Assembly (NCBI GenBank): GCA_965201115.1
Contig: OZ241745.1
Span: 992,001 to 1,056,000 of the forward strand
DNA: 64,000 bases
Direction: 5' to 3'
Source of the DNA: JANQOH01 sp965201115
Lineage (GTDB): Bacteria > Pseudomonadota > Alphaproteobacteria > UBA7887
Shown: piece after piece, positions 28,281 to 36,025 of the stretch
How positions within the stretch are numbered: position 1 is the first letter of the stretch
Layout: each line of letters opens with the position of its first letter
Translations under genes and position numbers: made by a program
The notes under the pieces: model-generated
What the model was told of the DNA's origin: nothing
Database searches by the model: none
Seen by the model: only the letters and a program-made list of their open reading frames with translations

Positions 28281-29453
28281 CTACCCCGCCGCGCGCAGTT
28301 CGGCGGCGAGCGCGCGCACGCCGATCGCCTCCGCCGCCTCCGAAACCGGGTAGCGGTCGCCTCCGGCATGGACGACGAAAGCGCGCGCCGCGCCGATGTC
28401 GGCGCAGGCGGTTCGGAAACCGCGCGCCGGCCGCGCCGACGCGGAGCGCTTGATTTCGACCGCCCACCGCGCGCCGCCGGCGAACGCGATAACGAGGTCG
28501 ATCTCCGCGCCGGCGCGCGTGCGGTAAAAAGACGCCGCCGCGCCCGGCGGCGCCGCGGTCAGCAGCGTTTCGATAACGCAGCCCTCCCAGCTGCGCCCGG
28601 CGACCGGATGCCCCGCGAGTTGTTCCGCGGTTTCGATGCCGAGCAGCGCATGCACCAGCCCGCTGTCGCGCACATAGACCTTCGGCGCCTTGACGAGGCG
28701 CTTGCCGACATTGGCGCGCAGCGGCGCGAGCCGCCGCACAAGCAACAGATCGGCCAGGAGATCGATGTAGCGGCTTATCGAGCGCGCGCTCGCCTCCAGC
28801 GCGGCGGCAAGCGCCGAAACGTTCAGCACGGTTCCCTGGTTATGCGCGAGCATGGTCCACAGGCGTTCGAGCGTGGCCGCCGGGACGCGCGGCCCGAACG
28901 CGGCGACATCGCGCTCGAGATACGTGCGTATGAAATCGCGGCGCAACGCCAGGCTGTCGCGGTCGCTCGCGGCGAGATACGCGTCGGGGAAGCCGCCGCG
29001 CAGCCACAGCCGCTCGCGCGCCGCGGGCGCGTCTTCGATCTCGAGCGCGGCGAGCGTTCCCATATCGACATAAGCGATGCGCCCGGCGAGCGATTCTCCG
29101 CTTTGGCGCAACAGGTCGATCGACGCGGAACCGAGCGCGAGGAAGCGTCCCCTGCCCCGGCCCCGGCGCCGCCCGCGGTCGATAATCCCGCGCAGCGGCT
29201 GGAACAGTTCGGGCATCCGGTGGATCTCGTCGAGAATGACGAGCCGATCCTCGAGGCGGTCGAGAAACAGCTCGGGTTCGGCGATCTTGTCGCGGTCAGC
29301 GCGGCTCTCGAGATCGAGATACAGCGCGCCGCGCTTGCGGCCGATCTCGAGCGCAAGCGTCGTCTTCCCGACCTGCCGCGGCCCGATCAGGGCCGCGCAG
29401 GCCTGCCTCCTGAGCGCGTTTTCGACATCGCGTATGGCGAGCCGCGGGATCAT
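28281..29453 (-). CDS. AAA+ ATPase with DUF4143 domain
   Basis: 390 residues. An N-terminal AAA ATPase domain (Walker A GPRQVGKTT, Walker B LVILDEIH, sensor-like LALGSASIDLL) is followed by a C-terminal DUF4143 domain with RDSGLVHALLGI and the PD-D/ExK-like nuclease-fold motif GAEIDLVIAF-x-WAVEIKRS. Such proteins are widespread and often carried as isolated accessory genes; their role is unclear. The start is ATG 29453, immediately beside the inverted repeats at 29465-29651. No toxin or partner is seen nearby. Confidence 0.9.
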   Translation of the reverse strand: MIPRLAIRDVENALRRQACAALIGPRQVGKTTLALEIGRKRGALYLDLESRADRDKIAEPELFLDRLEDRLVILDEIHRMPELFQPLRGIIDRGRRRGRGRGRFLALGSASIDLLRQSGESLAGRIAYVDMGTLAALEIEDAPAARERLWLRGGFPDAYLAASDRDSLALRRDFIRTYLERDVAAFGPRVPAATLERLWTMLAHNQGTVLNVSALAAALEASARSISRYIDLLADLLLVRRLAPLRANVGKRLVKAPKVYVRDSGLVHALLGIETAEQLAGHPVAGRSWEGCVIETLLTAAPPGAAASFYRTRAGAEIDLVIAFAGGARWAVEIKRSASARPARGFRTACADIGAARAFVVHAGGDRYPVSEAAEAIGVRALAAELRAAG

Positions 29454-29464
29454 CCTTGCATATT

Positions 29465-29651
29465 CGGCACAATGTGCCGGATTAGCAAGGTTAAACGCTC
29501 GTTCGCCCGTATCCGGCGCGCAAAATAGCGCCGGCCCGACCGGGAAGACGAGCGCTCGCCGCCTGGCCGCGTTGTCGGGATCGCACGATGCGATCCGTTT
29601 AACCTTGCTAATCCGGCAGATTGTGCCGGATTAGCAAGGTTAAACGGATCG
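29465..29651. repeat. Perfect 28-bp palindrome plus a third repeat copy beside the DUF4143 gene
   Basis: The arms 29591-29618 and 29624-29651 are perfect reverse complements around a 5-base loop. Each arm contains GGATTAGCAAGGTTAAAC. A third copy of this motif lies at 29475-29497, directly repeated with the right arm and adjoining its own small palindrome CGGCACAATGTGCCG (29465-29479). The AT-rich composition stands out against the neighbours. No T-run follows, so a simple terminator is doubtful. Confidence 0.85.
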
Positions 29652-29712
29652 AAGCCGCCGCGAGCGAAAAAAACGGGGCGGAACGCCCGCGCGCCGGCGC
29701 TCCCGGGGGCGG

Positions 29713-30792
29713 TTATTCTTTCCGCGCGGCGGCGGCCTGGGCGAGATAGCGGGCGGCGTAGCCGACATAGACCTCGGCGCCGCGGCGGAAGAACCCGCGC
29801 TCGGCGCCGGTCACAGGGCGGAACGCGCGCGCCGGACGGCCGGCCCATATCCAGCCGGCGCGGACCCGCGTCCCCGGCTCGGTCCGCGCGCGGGCGGCGA
29901 CGATGCTGTCGTCTTCCACTACCGTTCCGTCGCCGACCTCGGCGCCCATGCCGATGACGCAGCGGTCGCCGACGCGGCACGCGCCCATGCGGACATTGTG
30001 GCCGATGGTGACGCCGGCGCCGATTCCGATGGGGCCGGCGGCCGCGGCGAGGATGGAGTTGTCCTGCACGCTCGTGCGCGGCCCGACGCGGACCTCGGCG
30101 CCGTCGGCGGCGATAACGGTCGCGAACCACACGCTGGCGGACGCGGCGAGACGGACGCGCCCGCGCACGGCGGCGTTGGGGGCGACCCAGGCGGCGGCGT
30201 CGACGTCCGGCGCGGCGCCCGCGTGTTCGTAAAGCGGCCCCGCGCCCGCGCCGCGCCACGGCGCCATGCCCGGCGGCGGCGAAAAATCGAGATGCTCGCC
30301 GCCCCGCCCCGCCAGCACGGCATCGCGAAACGCCGCGAGCGCGCCGGGGTCGAGCGCGCGGACGGCGCGGGCCGGCGCGCCGGCGTACAACGTCCCGCCC
30401 TCAAGGGTCTTGCCCGGCGGAACGAGCGCGCCCGCGGCCACGGCGGCGCGCGGTCCGAGCTCCGAGCCGTCCATGACGACCGCGCCATCGGCCAGCACGC
30501 AATCGGCGCCGATGCCGCAGGCGTGGACCAATGCGTAGCGGCCCACGGTCGTGCGCGCGCCGATGCGGGCGGGAAGCCGGCTGTCGGCAATGTGAACGGT
30601 GGCGCGCGCGAGCAGGCGGCAATCGTCGCCGATCTCGATACGCTCGCCATCGGCGCGCACCGTGGCGCAATCCCCCGCCGCGACGCCGCGGCCGAGAACG
30701 GCGCGGCCGATAACCGCCGCGTCCTCGCCGAACCGCGCGCCCGCGCCGATTTGCGGCTCGTAGTCAAGACAGGGAACAATCAGCGGGGTCAT
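29713..30792 (-). CDS. Fused double gamma-carbonic-anhydrase-like (left-handed beta-helix) protein
   Basis: 359 residues made of two hexapeptide-repeat domains in tandem (about 1-165 and 190-359). The second domain begins at residues PLYEHAGAAPDVDAAAWVAPNA and ends with WIWAGRPARAFRPVT, the typical gamma-CA tail; the first has ATVHIADSRLP and LYAGAPARAVRAL. The three metal-binding histidines of gamma-CA are not complete in either half: domain 1 has H, R, H at these places, domain 2 only the GHN histidine. A structural or acyltransferase-like role, or a composite site, is therefore possible. The start overlaps the HugZ-like stop by 4 bases. Confidence 0.82.
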   Translation of the reverse strand: MTPLIVPCLDYEPQIGAGARFGEDAAVIGRAVLGRGVAAGDCATVRADGERIEIGDDCRLLARATVHIADSRLPARIGARTTVGRYALVHACGIGADCVLADGAVVMDGSELGPRAAVAAGALVPPGKTLEGGTLYAGAPARAVRALDPGALAAFRDAVLAGRGGEHLDFSPPPGMAPWRGAGAGPLYEHAGAAPDVDAAAWVAPNAAVRGRVRLAASASVWFATVIAADGAEVRVGPRTSVQDNSILAAAAGPIGIGAGVTIGHNVRMGACRVGDRCVIGMGAEVGDGTVVEDDSIVAARARTEPGTRVRAGWIWAGRPARAFRPVTGAERGFFRRGAEVYVGYAARYLAQAAAARKE

Positions 30793-31523
30793 TTCGCCCC
30801 CGGCCTTGCGGCCCCGCGGGCGAGTTCGGCCAGCGCCGCGCGCGCCGCCGCGGGCGTTTCGACCGGCCGCGCGAAGGGGATGCGCGCAACCTCTCCGCCG
30901 CGGCGCAGATCGACGCCGAAAGGATCCGCTCCGGTCGCGCGCCAGCCCTCGCCGCCGCCGAAACGGCGCGCGCAGGCCGCCGCGTCGGCGGCGCCGGCGG
31001 CGTTCAGGCTTTCGACGAAACGCTCCTCCCCGCGTTCGAGCGCCGGCGCCGCGGGCGCCGCCAGCAAGGCCTTGAGCGCCGCGCCTTCGAAGCGCTCTAC
31101 GGCACCGAAGCCGGCCACCAGATGGACGCGCTCCACCGCCACCCGGTAGAACGAGAAATCGGCAAAGCCCGCATAGCGCGCGGCGCCGGGATGGCGGCGG
31201 AGAAAGCGCGCGGCGGCGGCCGGGTCGTCCTCGCGCCCGGCGCGGCCGAGCACGCCGACGCGGGCGGCCGCCAGCGGCTCCGCGCGGCCCTCCATTTCGT
31301 CGTACAGCAGGCACAGGCGGGAGTCGGCGGCCAGGTTGGCGGTGTGGACCGCCAGCCGCGACAAGAGCAGCAGCGGCGCGCCGTCGAAGCGGCAGGCGGC
31401 GAGAACCGCCGAGCCGCAGGGCCAGCCATTGGCGTCGCGCGCCGCGGTGGACAGCGCCGCGCGGTCGCGGCCGCGGCACAGGCGGCGGACCGTCTCCGCC
31501 GCGGAGGGCGCGCTCGCTTCCAT
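30789..31523 (-). CDS. HugZ-like pyridoxamine 5'-phosphate oxidase-fold protein
   Basis: 244 residues. The N-terminal FMN-binding split-barrel region contains ALSTAARDANGWPCGSAV, LLLLSRLAVHTANLAADSRLCLLYDE and a VERVHLVAGFGAVERFEG strand, and the C-terminal part (GADPFGVDLRRGGEVARIPFARPV) is DUF2470-like. This layout is that of HugZ/pyridoxamine-phosphate-oxidase-related proteins, some of which degrade heme. Heme activity here is unproven. ATG 31523 was picked because upstream codons in the open frame are low-complexity. It is divergent from chvI. Confidence 0.82.
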   Translation of the reverse strand: MEASAPSAAETVRRLCRGRDRAALSTAARDANGWPCGSAVLAACRFDGAPLLLLSRLAVHTANLAADSRLCLLYDEMEGRAEPLAAARVGVLGRAGREDDPAAAARFLRRHPGAARYAGFADFSFYRVAVERVHLVAGFGAVERFEGAALKALLAAPAAPALERGEERFVESLNAAGAADAAACARRFGGGEGWRATGADPFGVDLRRGGEVARIPFARPVETPAAARAALAELARGAARPGAK

Positions 31524-31637
31524 GCCGCGCAGCCTAGCGCGCCGGGGCCGCGCGGAAAAGCGCGCGCACGCGCTGGCGTTTTCCGCGCGCGGCGCCAATA
31601 TGGGGCGGCCCGCGCGGCGCGGGGCAGGGGGGCCGCG

Positions 31638-32351
31638 ATGAAACCGACCATCGCCATTATCGACGACGACCGAAACATACTGACGTCGGTGAGCATTGCG
31701 CTGCAGGCGGAAGGGTTCGACGCGCGCTGCTACCCCGACGGCGAACAGGGGCTGGCGGCGCTGACGCGGCATCCGCCCGATCTCGCCGTGCTCGATATCA
31801 AGATGCCGCGGCTCGACGGGCTCGAGGTGCTTACGCGGCTGCGGCGCGATTCGGCGCTGCCGGTGATCCTGCTCACCTCCAGGGACGACGAGCTCGACGA
31901 GCTGCTCGGCCTGAAGATGGGCGCCGACGACTACATCACCAAGCCGTTTTCCATGCGGCTTCTGATCGAGCGGGCGCGGGCGCTTTTGCGCCGCTCGGCG
32001 CTGGCCGCCGCCGGCGCGGGCGCGGAGGCCGGCGGCGAAACCGCGGAGCCGGCGATGCGGCGCGGCGACCTGACGCTGGACCCCGCGCGCCACCGCTGCG
32101 CCTGGAAGGGCCGCGAAGTGTCGCTCACCGTGACCGAGTTCCTGTTGCTTACCGCGCTGGCGGGGCGGCCCGGCCACGTCAAGAGCCGCAACCAGTTGAT
32201 GGACGCGGCCTATGGCGGCGAGGTCTGCGTGGACGATCGCACGATCGACAGCCACATCAAGCGCATGAGGCGCAAATTCCGCGCCGTGGACGAGGAGTTC
32301 GCGCATATCCAGACGCTCTACGGCATCGGCTACCGCTACGGCGAGGACTGA
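31638..32351 (+). CDS. chvI: OmpR-family response regulator (ChvI-like)
   Basis: 237 residues. The receiver domain holds the acidic pocket IIDDDRN, the phosphoacceptor in VLDIKMPRLDG, the switch Thr in LLTSRDDE and the lysine in YITKPF. The C-terminal winged-helix DNA-binding domain contains VSLTVTEFLLLTALAGRPG, the DDRTIDSHIKRMRRKF recognition helix and YGIGYRYGED at the end. In alphaproteobacteria ChvI acts with ChvG to control envelope, exopolysaccharide and acid responses. The sensor kinase follows directly. Confidence 0.92.
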   Translation: MKPTIAIIDDDRNILTSVSIALQAEGFDARCYPDGEQGLAALTRHPPDLAVLDIKMPRLDGLEVLTRLRRDSALPVILLTSRDDELDELLGLKMGADDYITKPFSMRLLIERARALLRRSALAAAGAGAEAGGETAEPAMRRGDLTLDPARHRCAWKGREVSLTVTEFLLLTALAGRPGHVKSRNQLMDAAYGGEVCVDDRTIDSHIKRMRRKFRAVDEEFAHIQTLYGIGYRYGED

Positions 32352-32451
32352 CCGGGGCGCGGCGCCGCGGCGCCGGCGGCGGCGTTTCTCGGCGCTCACG
32401 CGGCGCATCCTGGCGGTCAACCTGCTGGCGGCATGTATCGCCGCGGCGGGG

Positions 32452-33951
32452 GTGGCGTATCTCGACCAATACCGCCGCGGGCTGATACAGGGCCGGCTCG
32501 ACGCGCTGGCGACGCAGGGGCGCATCGTCGCGGCGGCGCTGGGGGAGATGGCGGTGGCGCGCCACCCGGAGGGGCCGCGTTTCGTCAACCCCCGGCCGCT
32601 GGAGCGGCTCTTCCTGCCGATGCTCGCGCCGCCGGGGTCGCGCGCGCGGGTGTTCCTCGGCAACGGCCAGCTCGCGGCGGACAGCGCGCGCGGGCCGGGC
32701 GCCGCGCCGGTGGCGGTGCGCGAACTGCCGCCGCCGGGCGAGACCGGGCTTCTCGCCGGCGCCGCGCGCGGCCTCGACCGCCTCCTCGCGGGGTTTGAGC
32801 GAGACGACCTGCCGCCCCATGTGGAGACCGACCATATGCGCGTGGAGTATTACTCCGAAGCGGTGGCGGCGCTGCGCGGCGAGGTCCGCGCCCAGGCGCG
32901 GCGCGGCGCCGACGGCGGCCTCGTTCTCGCCGCGGGAATCCCCGTGCGCCCCTTCAAGGAAGTGGCCGGCGCGCTTCTGCTGACCGTCCGCGCGCCCGAG
33001 ATCGAAGCGCGGGTGCGCGAAACCCGCCGCGATGTTCTGCTCGCCGCGCTCGCCGCGCTGGGCGTCACCGCGCTGCTCTCGTTCTATCTCGCGCGCGCCA
33101 TCGCGCAGCCCATCCGCCAGCTCGCGGCGGCGGCGGAGCGCGTCACGGCGGGGGGCGGCGAGCCGGGGCAAATTCCCGACCTCAGCCGCCGCCGCGACGA
33201 AATCGGCGATCTCTCCGCCACGCTGCGCCGCATGACCGGAGAGCTCCGCGCGCGCGTCGACGAGATCGAGCGTTTCGCCGCCGACGTCGCGCACGAGCTG
33301 AAGAATCCACTCTCCAGCCTGCGCGGCGCGGCGGAAACCTTCGTGACCGTAAAGGACCGGGTGGCGCGGCGGCGGCTCGGCGCCATCCTGCTGCACGATG
33401 TCGAACGCATGACCCGCCTGATCACCGACATTTCCGCCGCTTCGCGCCTCGACGCCGAGCTGACCCGCGCGGAGGCGGAGGAGGTCGACTTGGCGGCGTT
33501 GCTGAAGACGCTGGCGGACCTCGAACGCGATCGGCGCGGCGGCGCCGGACCCACGATGATCTTCGAGGCCTCGCGCCCCGGACCGGTCGTCGTGCATGGA
33601 ATCGCCGACCGCCTGGGCCAAGCGTTCCGTAATCTGATCGACAACGCGATCTCGTTCAGCCCGCCGGACGGGATCGTCCGCGTGCGGCTGGAGGCGCGCG
33701 CCGACGGCGCCGCCGCGACCGTGGAAGACGACGGGCCGGGGCTTCCGCCGGGCAAGATCTCGGCGATTTTCGAGCGTTTCTACAGCGAGCGGCCCAGCGG
33801 CGAGGCGTTCGGCCTGCATTCCGGCCTGGGGCTGAATATCGCGCGCCGCATCGTCGAAGCGCATGGCGGCGAGCTGAGCGCCGAAAACCGCCCCGGACCG
33901 GCGCCCGATGCGCCGGCCGGCGCGCGCTTTATCGTCCGCCTGCCCCGGTGA
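32452..33951 (+). CDS. chvG: Sensor histidine kinase (ChvG-like)
   Basis: 499 residues from GTG 32452: a periplasmic sensing region, a transmembrane segment around residue 195-215 (LLAALAALGVTALLSFYLA), HAMP domain, DHp box VAHELKNPLSSLRG with the phosphorylated histidine, N box NLIDNAISFSPPDG and G boxes DDGPGLPPG and GLGLNIA. The coding signal continues upstream in frame from about 32386 (FSALTRRILAVNLLAACI, a plausible first transmembrane helix), but no ATG, GTG or TTG lies there. The real protein is probably longer, starting at an unusual codon or after a local sequence error. The 3' end overlaps purD convergently. Confidence 0.9.
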   Translation: MAYLDQYRRGLIQGRLDALATQGRIVAAALGEMAVARHPEGPRFVNPRPLERLFLPMLAPPGSRARVFLGNGQLAADSARGPGAAPVAVRELPPPGETGLLAGAARGLDRLLAGFERDDLPPHVETDHMRVEYYSEAVAALRGEVRAQARRGADGGLVLAAGIPVRPFKEVAGALLLTVRAPEIEARVRETRRDVLLAALAALGVTALLSFYLARAIAQPIRQLAAAAERVTAGGGEPGQIPDLSRRRDEIGDLSATLRRMTGELRARVDEIERFAADVAHELKNPLSSLRGAAETFVTVKDRVARRRLGAILLHDVERMTRLITDISAASRLDAELTRAEAEEVDLAALLKTLADLERDRRGGAGPTMIFEASRPGPVVVHGIADRLGQAFRNLIDNAISFSPPDGIVRVRLEARADGAAATVEDDGPGLPPGKISAIFERFYSERPSGEAFGLHSGLGLNIARRIVEAHGGELSAENRPGPAPDAPAGARFIVRLPR

Positions 33952-35212
33952 CGCCTTCGGGCAGGCCGATGTCGCGGCGGCAGAAGCCCCCCGGCCAGTC
34001 GATGCGATCGACCGCGCGATAGGCGGCGGCGCGCGCGGCGGCGATGTCCGGCCCCTCCGCGGCGACCGACAGCACGCGCCCGCCCGCGGCGACGAGCTTC
34101 CCGTCGCGGCGCGCCGTGCCGGCGTGGAACACGACGACCGAATCGTCGGCCTCCGCGGCGTCGAGGCCGGAGATTTCCCCGCCCCTTTTATAGGCGCCGG
34201 GATAGCCCTTCGCCGCCATCGTCACGCATACGGCCGCTCCGCCGCGCCAGCGCAGGTCGAAGTTCGCGAGCTCCCCGCCGCGCGCGGCCAACAGCGCCGG
34301 CAGCAGATCGGACCGCAGCCGCAACGCCAGCGCCTGCCATTCCGGATCGCCGAAGCGCACGTTGAACTCCAGCAGTTTCGGCCCGCCGGGCGTAATTTTC
34401 AGCCCGGCATAGAGGAGGCCGCGGAACGGCGCGCCCCGCGCCGCCATCGCCGCCGCGGCGGGGCGCACGATTTCGTCCATCGCGCGGTCGCGCATGGCGT
34501 CGTCGAGCGCCGGAGCGGGGGAGACGGCGCCCATGCCGCCGGTGTTCGGCCCTGTTCCGCCTTCGCCCGCGGCCTTGTAGTCGCGCGCGCCGGCGAGCGG
34601 CAGGGCGGTTTTCCCGTCCACCAGCGCGAACAGGCTGGTTTCCTCGCCTTCCAGGAACTCCTCGATCACGATTTCGCGGCCCGCGGCGCCGAATGCGCCC
34701 GCCGCCAGCGCGTCGAGCGCCGCCTCGGCCTCGGCCGGCGCGCGCGCCACCGTGACGCCCTTGCCGGCGGCGAGGCCGCTCGCCTTGACGACGATCGGCG
34801 CGCCGCGCGCGCGCAGATGGGCCCGGGCGGCGTCGAAATCCGTAAAGCAGGCGAACGCGGCGGTGGGGAGGCCGAGCTTCGCGCACAAGCGCTTGGCGAA
34901 GGCCTTGGAGGCTTCCAGCCGCGCGGCGGCGGCGGTCGGCCCGAAACAGCGCACGCCTTCTGCCTCCAGCGCATCGACGACGCCGGCCGCCAGCGGCGCC
35001 TCCGGCCCGATTACGACGAATTCGACCGCGCGCTCGCGGCAGAACCGGGCCAGCGCGGGAAAATCCATCGGGTCGATGGGCGCGCATTCGGCCTCGCGCG
35101 CGATCCCTGCATTGCCCGGCGCGCAGTAGAGCGCGCCGCACAGCGGCGACGCCGCGAGCGCCCAGCACAGCGCATGCTCGCGCCCGCCGGACCCGACGAC
35201 CAGCACATTCAT
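33929..35212 (-). CDS. purD: Phosphoribosylamine-glycine ligase
   Basis: 427 residues, the standard GARS length. ATP-dependent ligation of glycine to phosphoribosylamine in de novo purine synthesis. N-terminal NVLVVGSGGREHAL, ATP-grasp segments VVKASGLAAGKGV and IVIEEFLEGEETSLFAL, metal-binding LEFNVRFGDPE and C-terminal VVFHAGT are all present. ATG 35212 directly precedes the conserved start; codons upstream are not family-like. It converges with chvG with a 23-bp overlap of 3' ends. Confidence 0.97.
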   Translation of the reverse strand: MNVLVVGSGGREHALCWALAASPLCGALYCAPGNAGIAREAECAPIDPMDFPALARFCRERAVEFVVIGPEAPLAAGVVDALEAEGVRCFGPTAAAARLEASKAFAKRLCAKLGLPTAAFACFTDFDAARAHLRARGAPIVVKASGLAAGKGVTVARAPAEAEAALDALAAGAFGAAGREIVIEEFLEGEETSLFALVDGKTALPLAGARDYKAAGEGGTGPNTGGMGAVSPAPALDDAMRDRAMDEIVRPAAAAMAARGAPFRGLLYAGLKITPGGPKLLEFNVRFGDPEWQALALRLRSDLLPALLAARGGELANFDLRWRGGAAVCVTMAAKGYPGAYKRGGEISGLDAAEADDSVVVFHAGTARRDGKLVAAGGRVLSVAAEGPDIAAARAAAYRAVDRIDWPGGFCRRDIGLPEGVTGAGGR

Positions 35213-35243
35213 CCCGTTATCGAGACGCGCCGGGCGCGCGCTG

Positions 35244-35477
35244 TCAACCCGTCGCGCGCGCGCCGCCCTCCGGGGGAGCCGGCGCCTCGAGATGGATGGC
35301 AATTTTGGCCGTTGCGGCGTCTATCGCGCCGCGGCGCGCGCGGTAGCAGTCGAGTTCGGCGTCCTGGAGTTGGGGGCTCTTCGCGGCTTCATCGTCGTCT
35401 CCGGCGCCGATCGGGCGGAACGCTTCGACGATGCGCCGGCCGGCATACCGGAGCTCCTTGACGGCGAGCGAAATCAC
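35244..35477 (-). CDS. Short hypothetical protein (start uncertain)
   Basis: 77 residues from GTG 35477, with ISLAVKELRYAGRRIVEAF at the N-terminus and an acidic then Ala-rich tail. The frame is open upstream without a start codon, all the way to the stop of the gene at 35583, and this extra stretch (PDSIHDEWNGSEEIVKAAEQ) also looks protein-like. Either the start is non-standard, or the two short genes were once one reading frame split by a stop. I recognise no family. Confidence 0.4.
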   Translation of the reverse strand: MISLAVKELRYAGRRIVEAFRPIGAGDDDEAAKSPQLQDAELDCYRARRGAIDAATAKIAIHLEAPAPPEGGARATG

Positions 35478-35582
35478 CCATCCATTGATTTGTTCCGCCG
35501 CCTTTACGATCTCTTCGGATCCGTTCCATTCGTCATGGATCGAATCCGGATTAACGCGGAATGTCTCCCGATTGGGCGTCGG

Positions 35583-35837
35583 TTACGGCTGCGGTTGCGT
35601 CCCGCCGCGCCCGAACCGGCGCGCGAGCCGCTCGACCGCCTTGTCGCCTTCCCCGGACAGGCGCGCCTGTTCCGCTTCGTCCATGATTAGCCCTTGTTGA
35701 AAAAGCACGTTGTTGCGGGCCACGCGCGCGATCAGTTCGTCGGTCGCCTGTTCCCTGGCCGCGAAATAATCCGCGGCAGACAGCCATCTTCGCATCGCGC
35801 TCAAGGCCCTTACGCACCGTCTCAGCATTTTCATCAT
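35583..35837 (-). CDS. Short hypothetical protein, mainly helical
   Basis: 84 residues from ATG 35837 (two further ATGs at 35834 and 35828). The segment AADYFAAREQATDELIARVA is amphipathic, followed by GLIMDEAEQARLSGEGDKAVE and a basic RRFGRGG tail. No family is recognised. It lies upstream of, and in the same frame as, the 77-residue open frame at 35244. Its GC content is slightly lower than its neighbours, as is the 190-base gap before the RiPP operon end. Confidence 0.45.
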   Translation of the reverse strand: MMKMLRRCVRALSAMRRWLSAADYFAAREQATDELIARVARNNVLFQQGLIMDEAEQARLSGEGDKAVERLARRFGRGGTQPQP

Positions 35838-36025
35838 GCGCGACCGGCCGAGTCGCCCACGGAACGCAGGCGACACGGCCGTAACGGCGCTTCCTCCACT
35901 GCCCCGACGAATCGGTCTATACAATGGAACATTTACCGCGTCAAGAATAATGGGGAAAACATGCGCCGGGGTTGCTACCGACAGCTGCCGGCATCGACCG
36001 GCATGCGTTCTCTGCGCCGCGGCGG

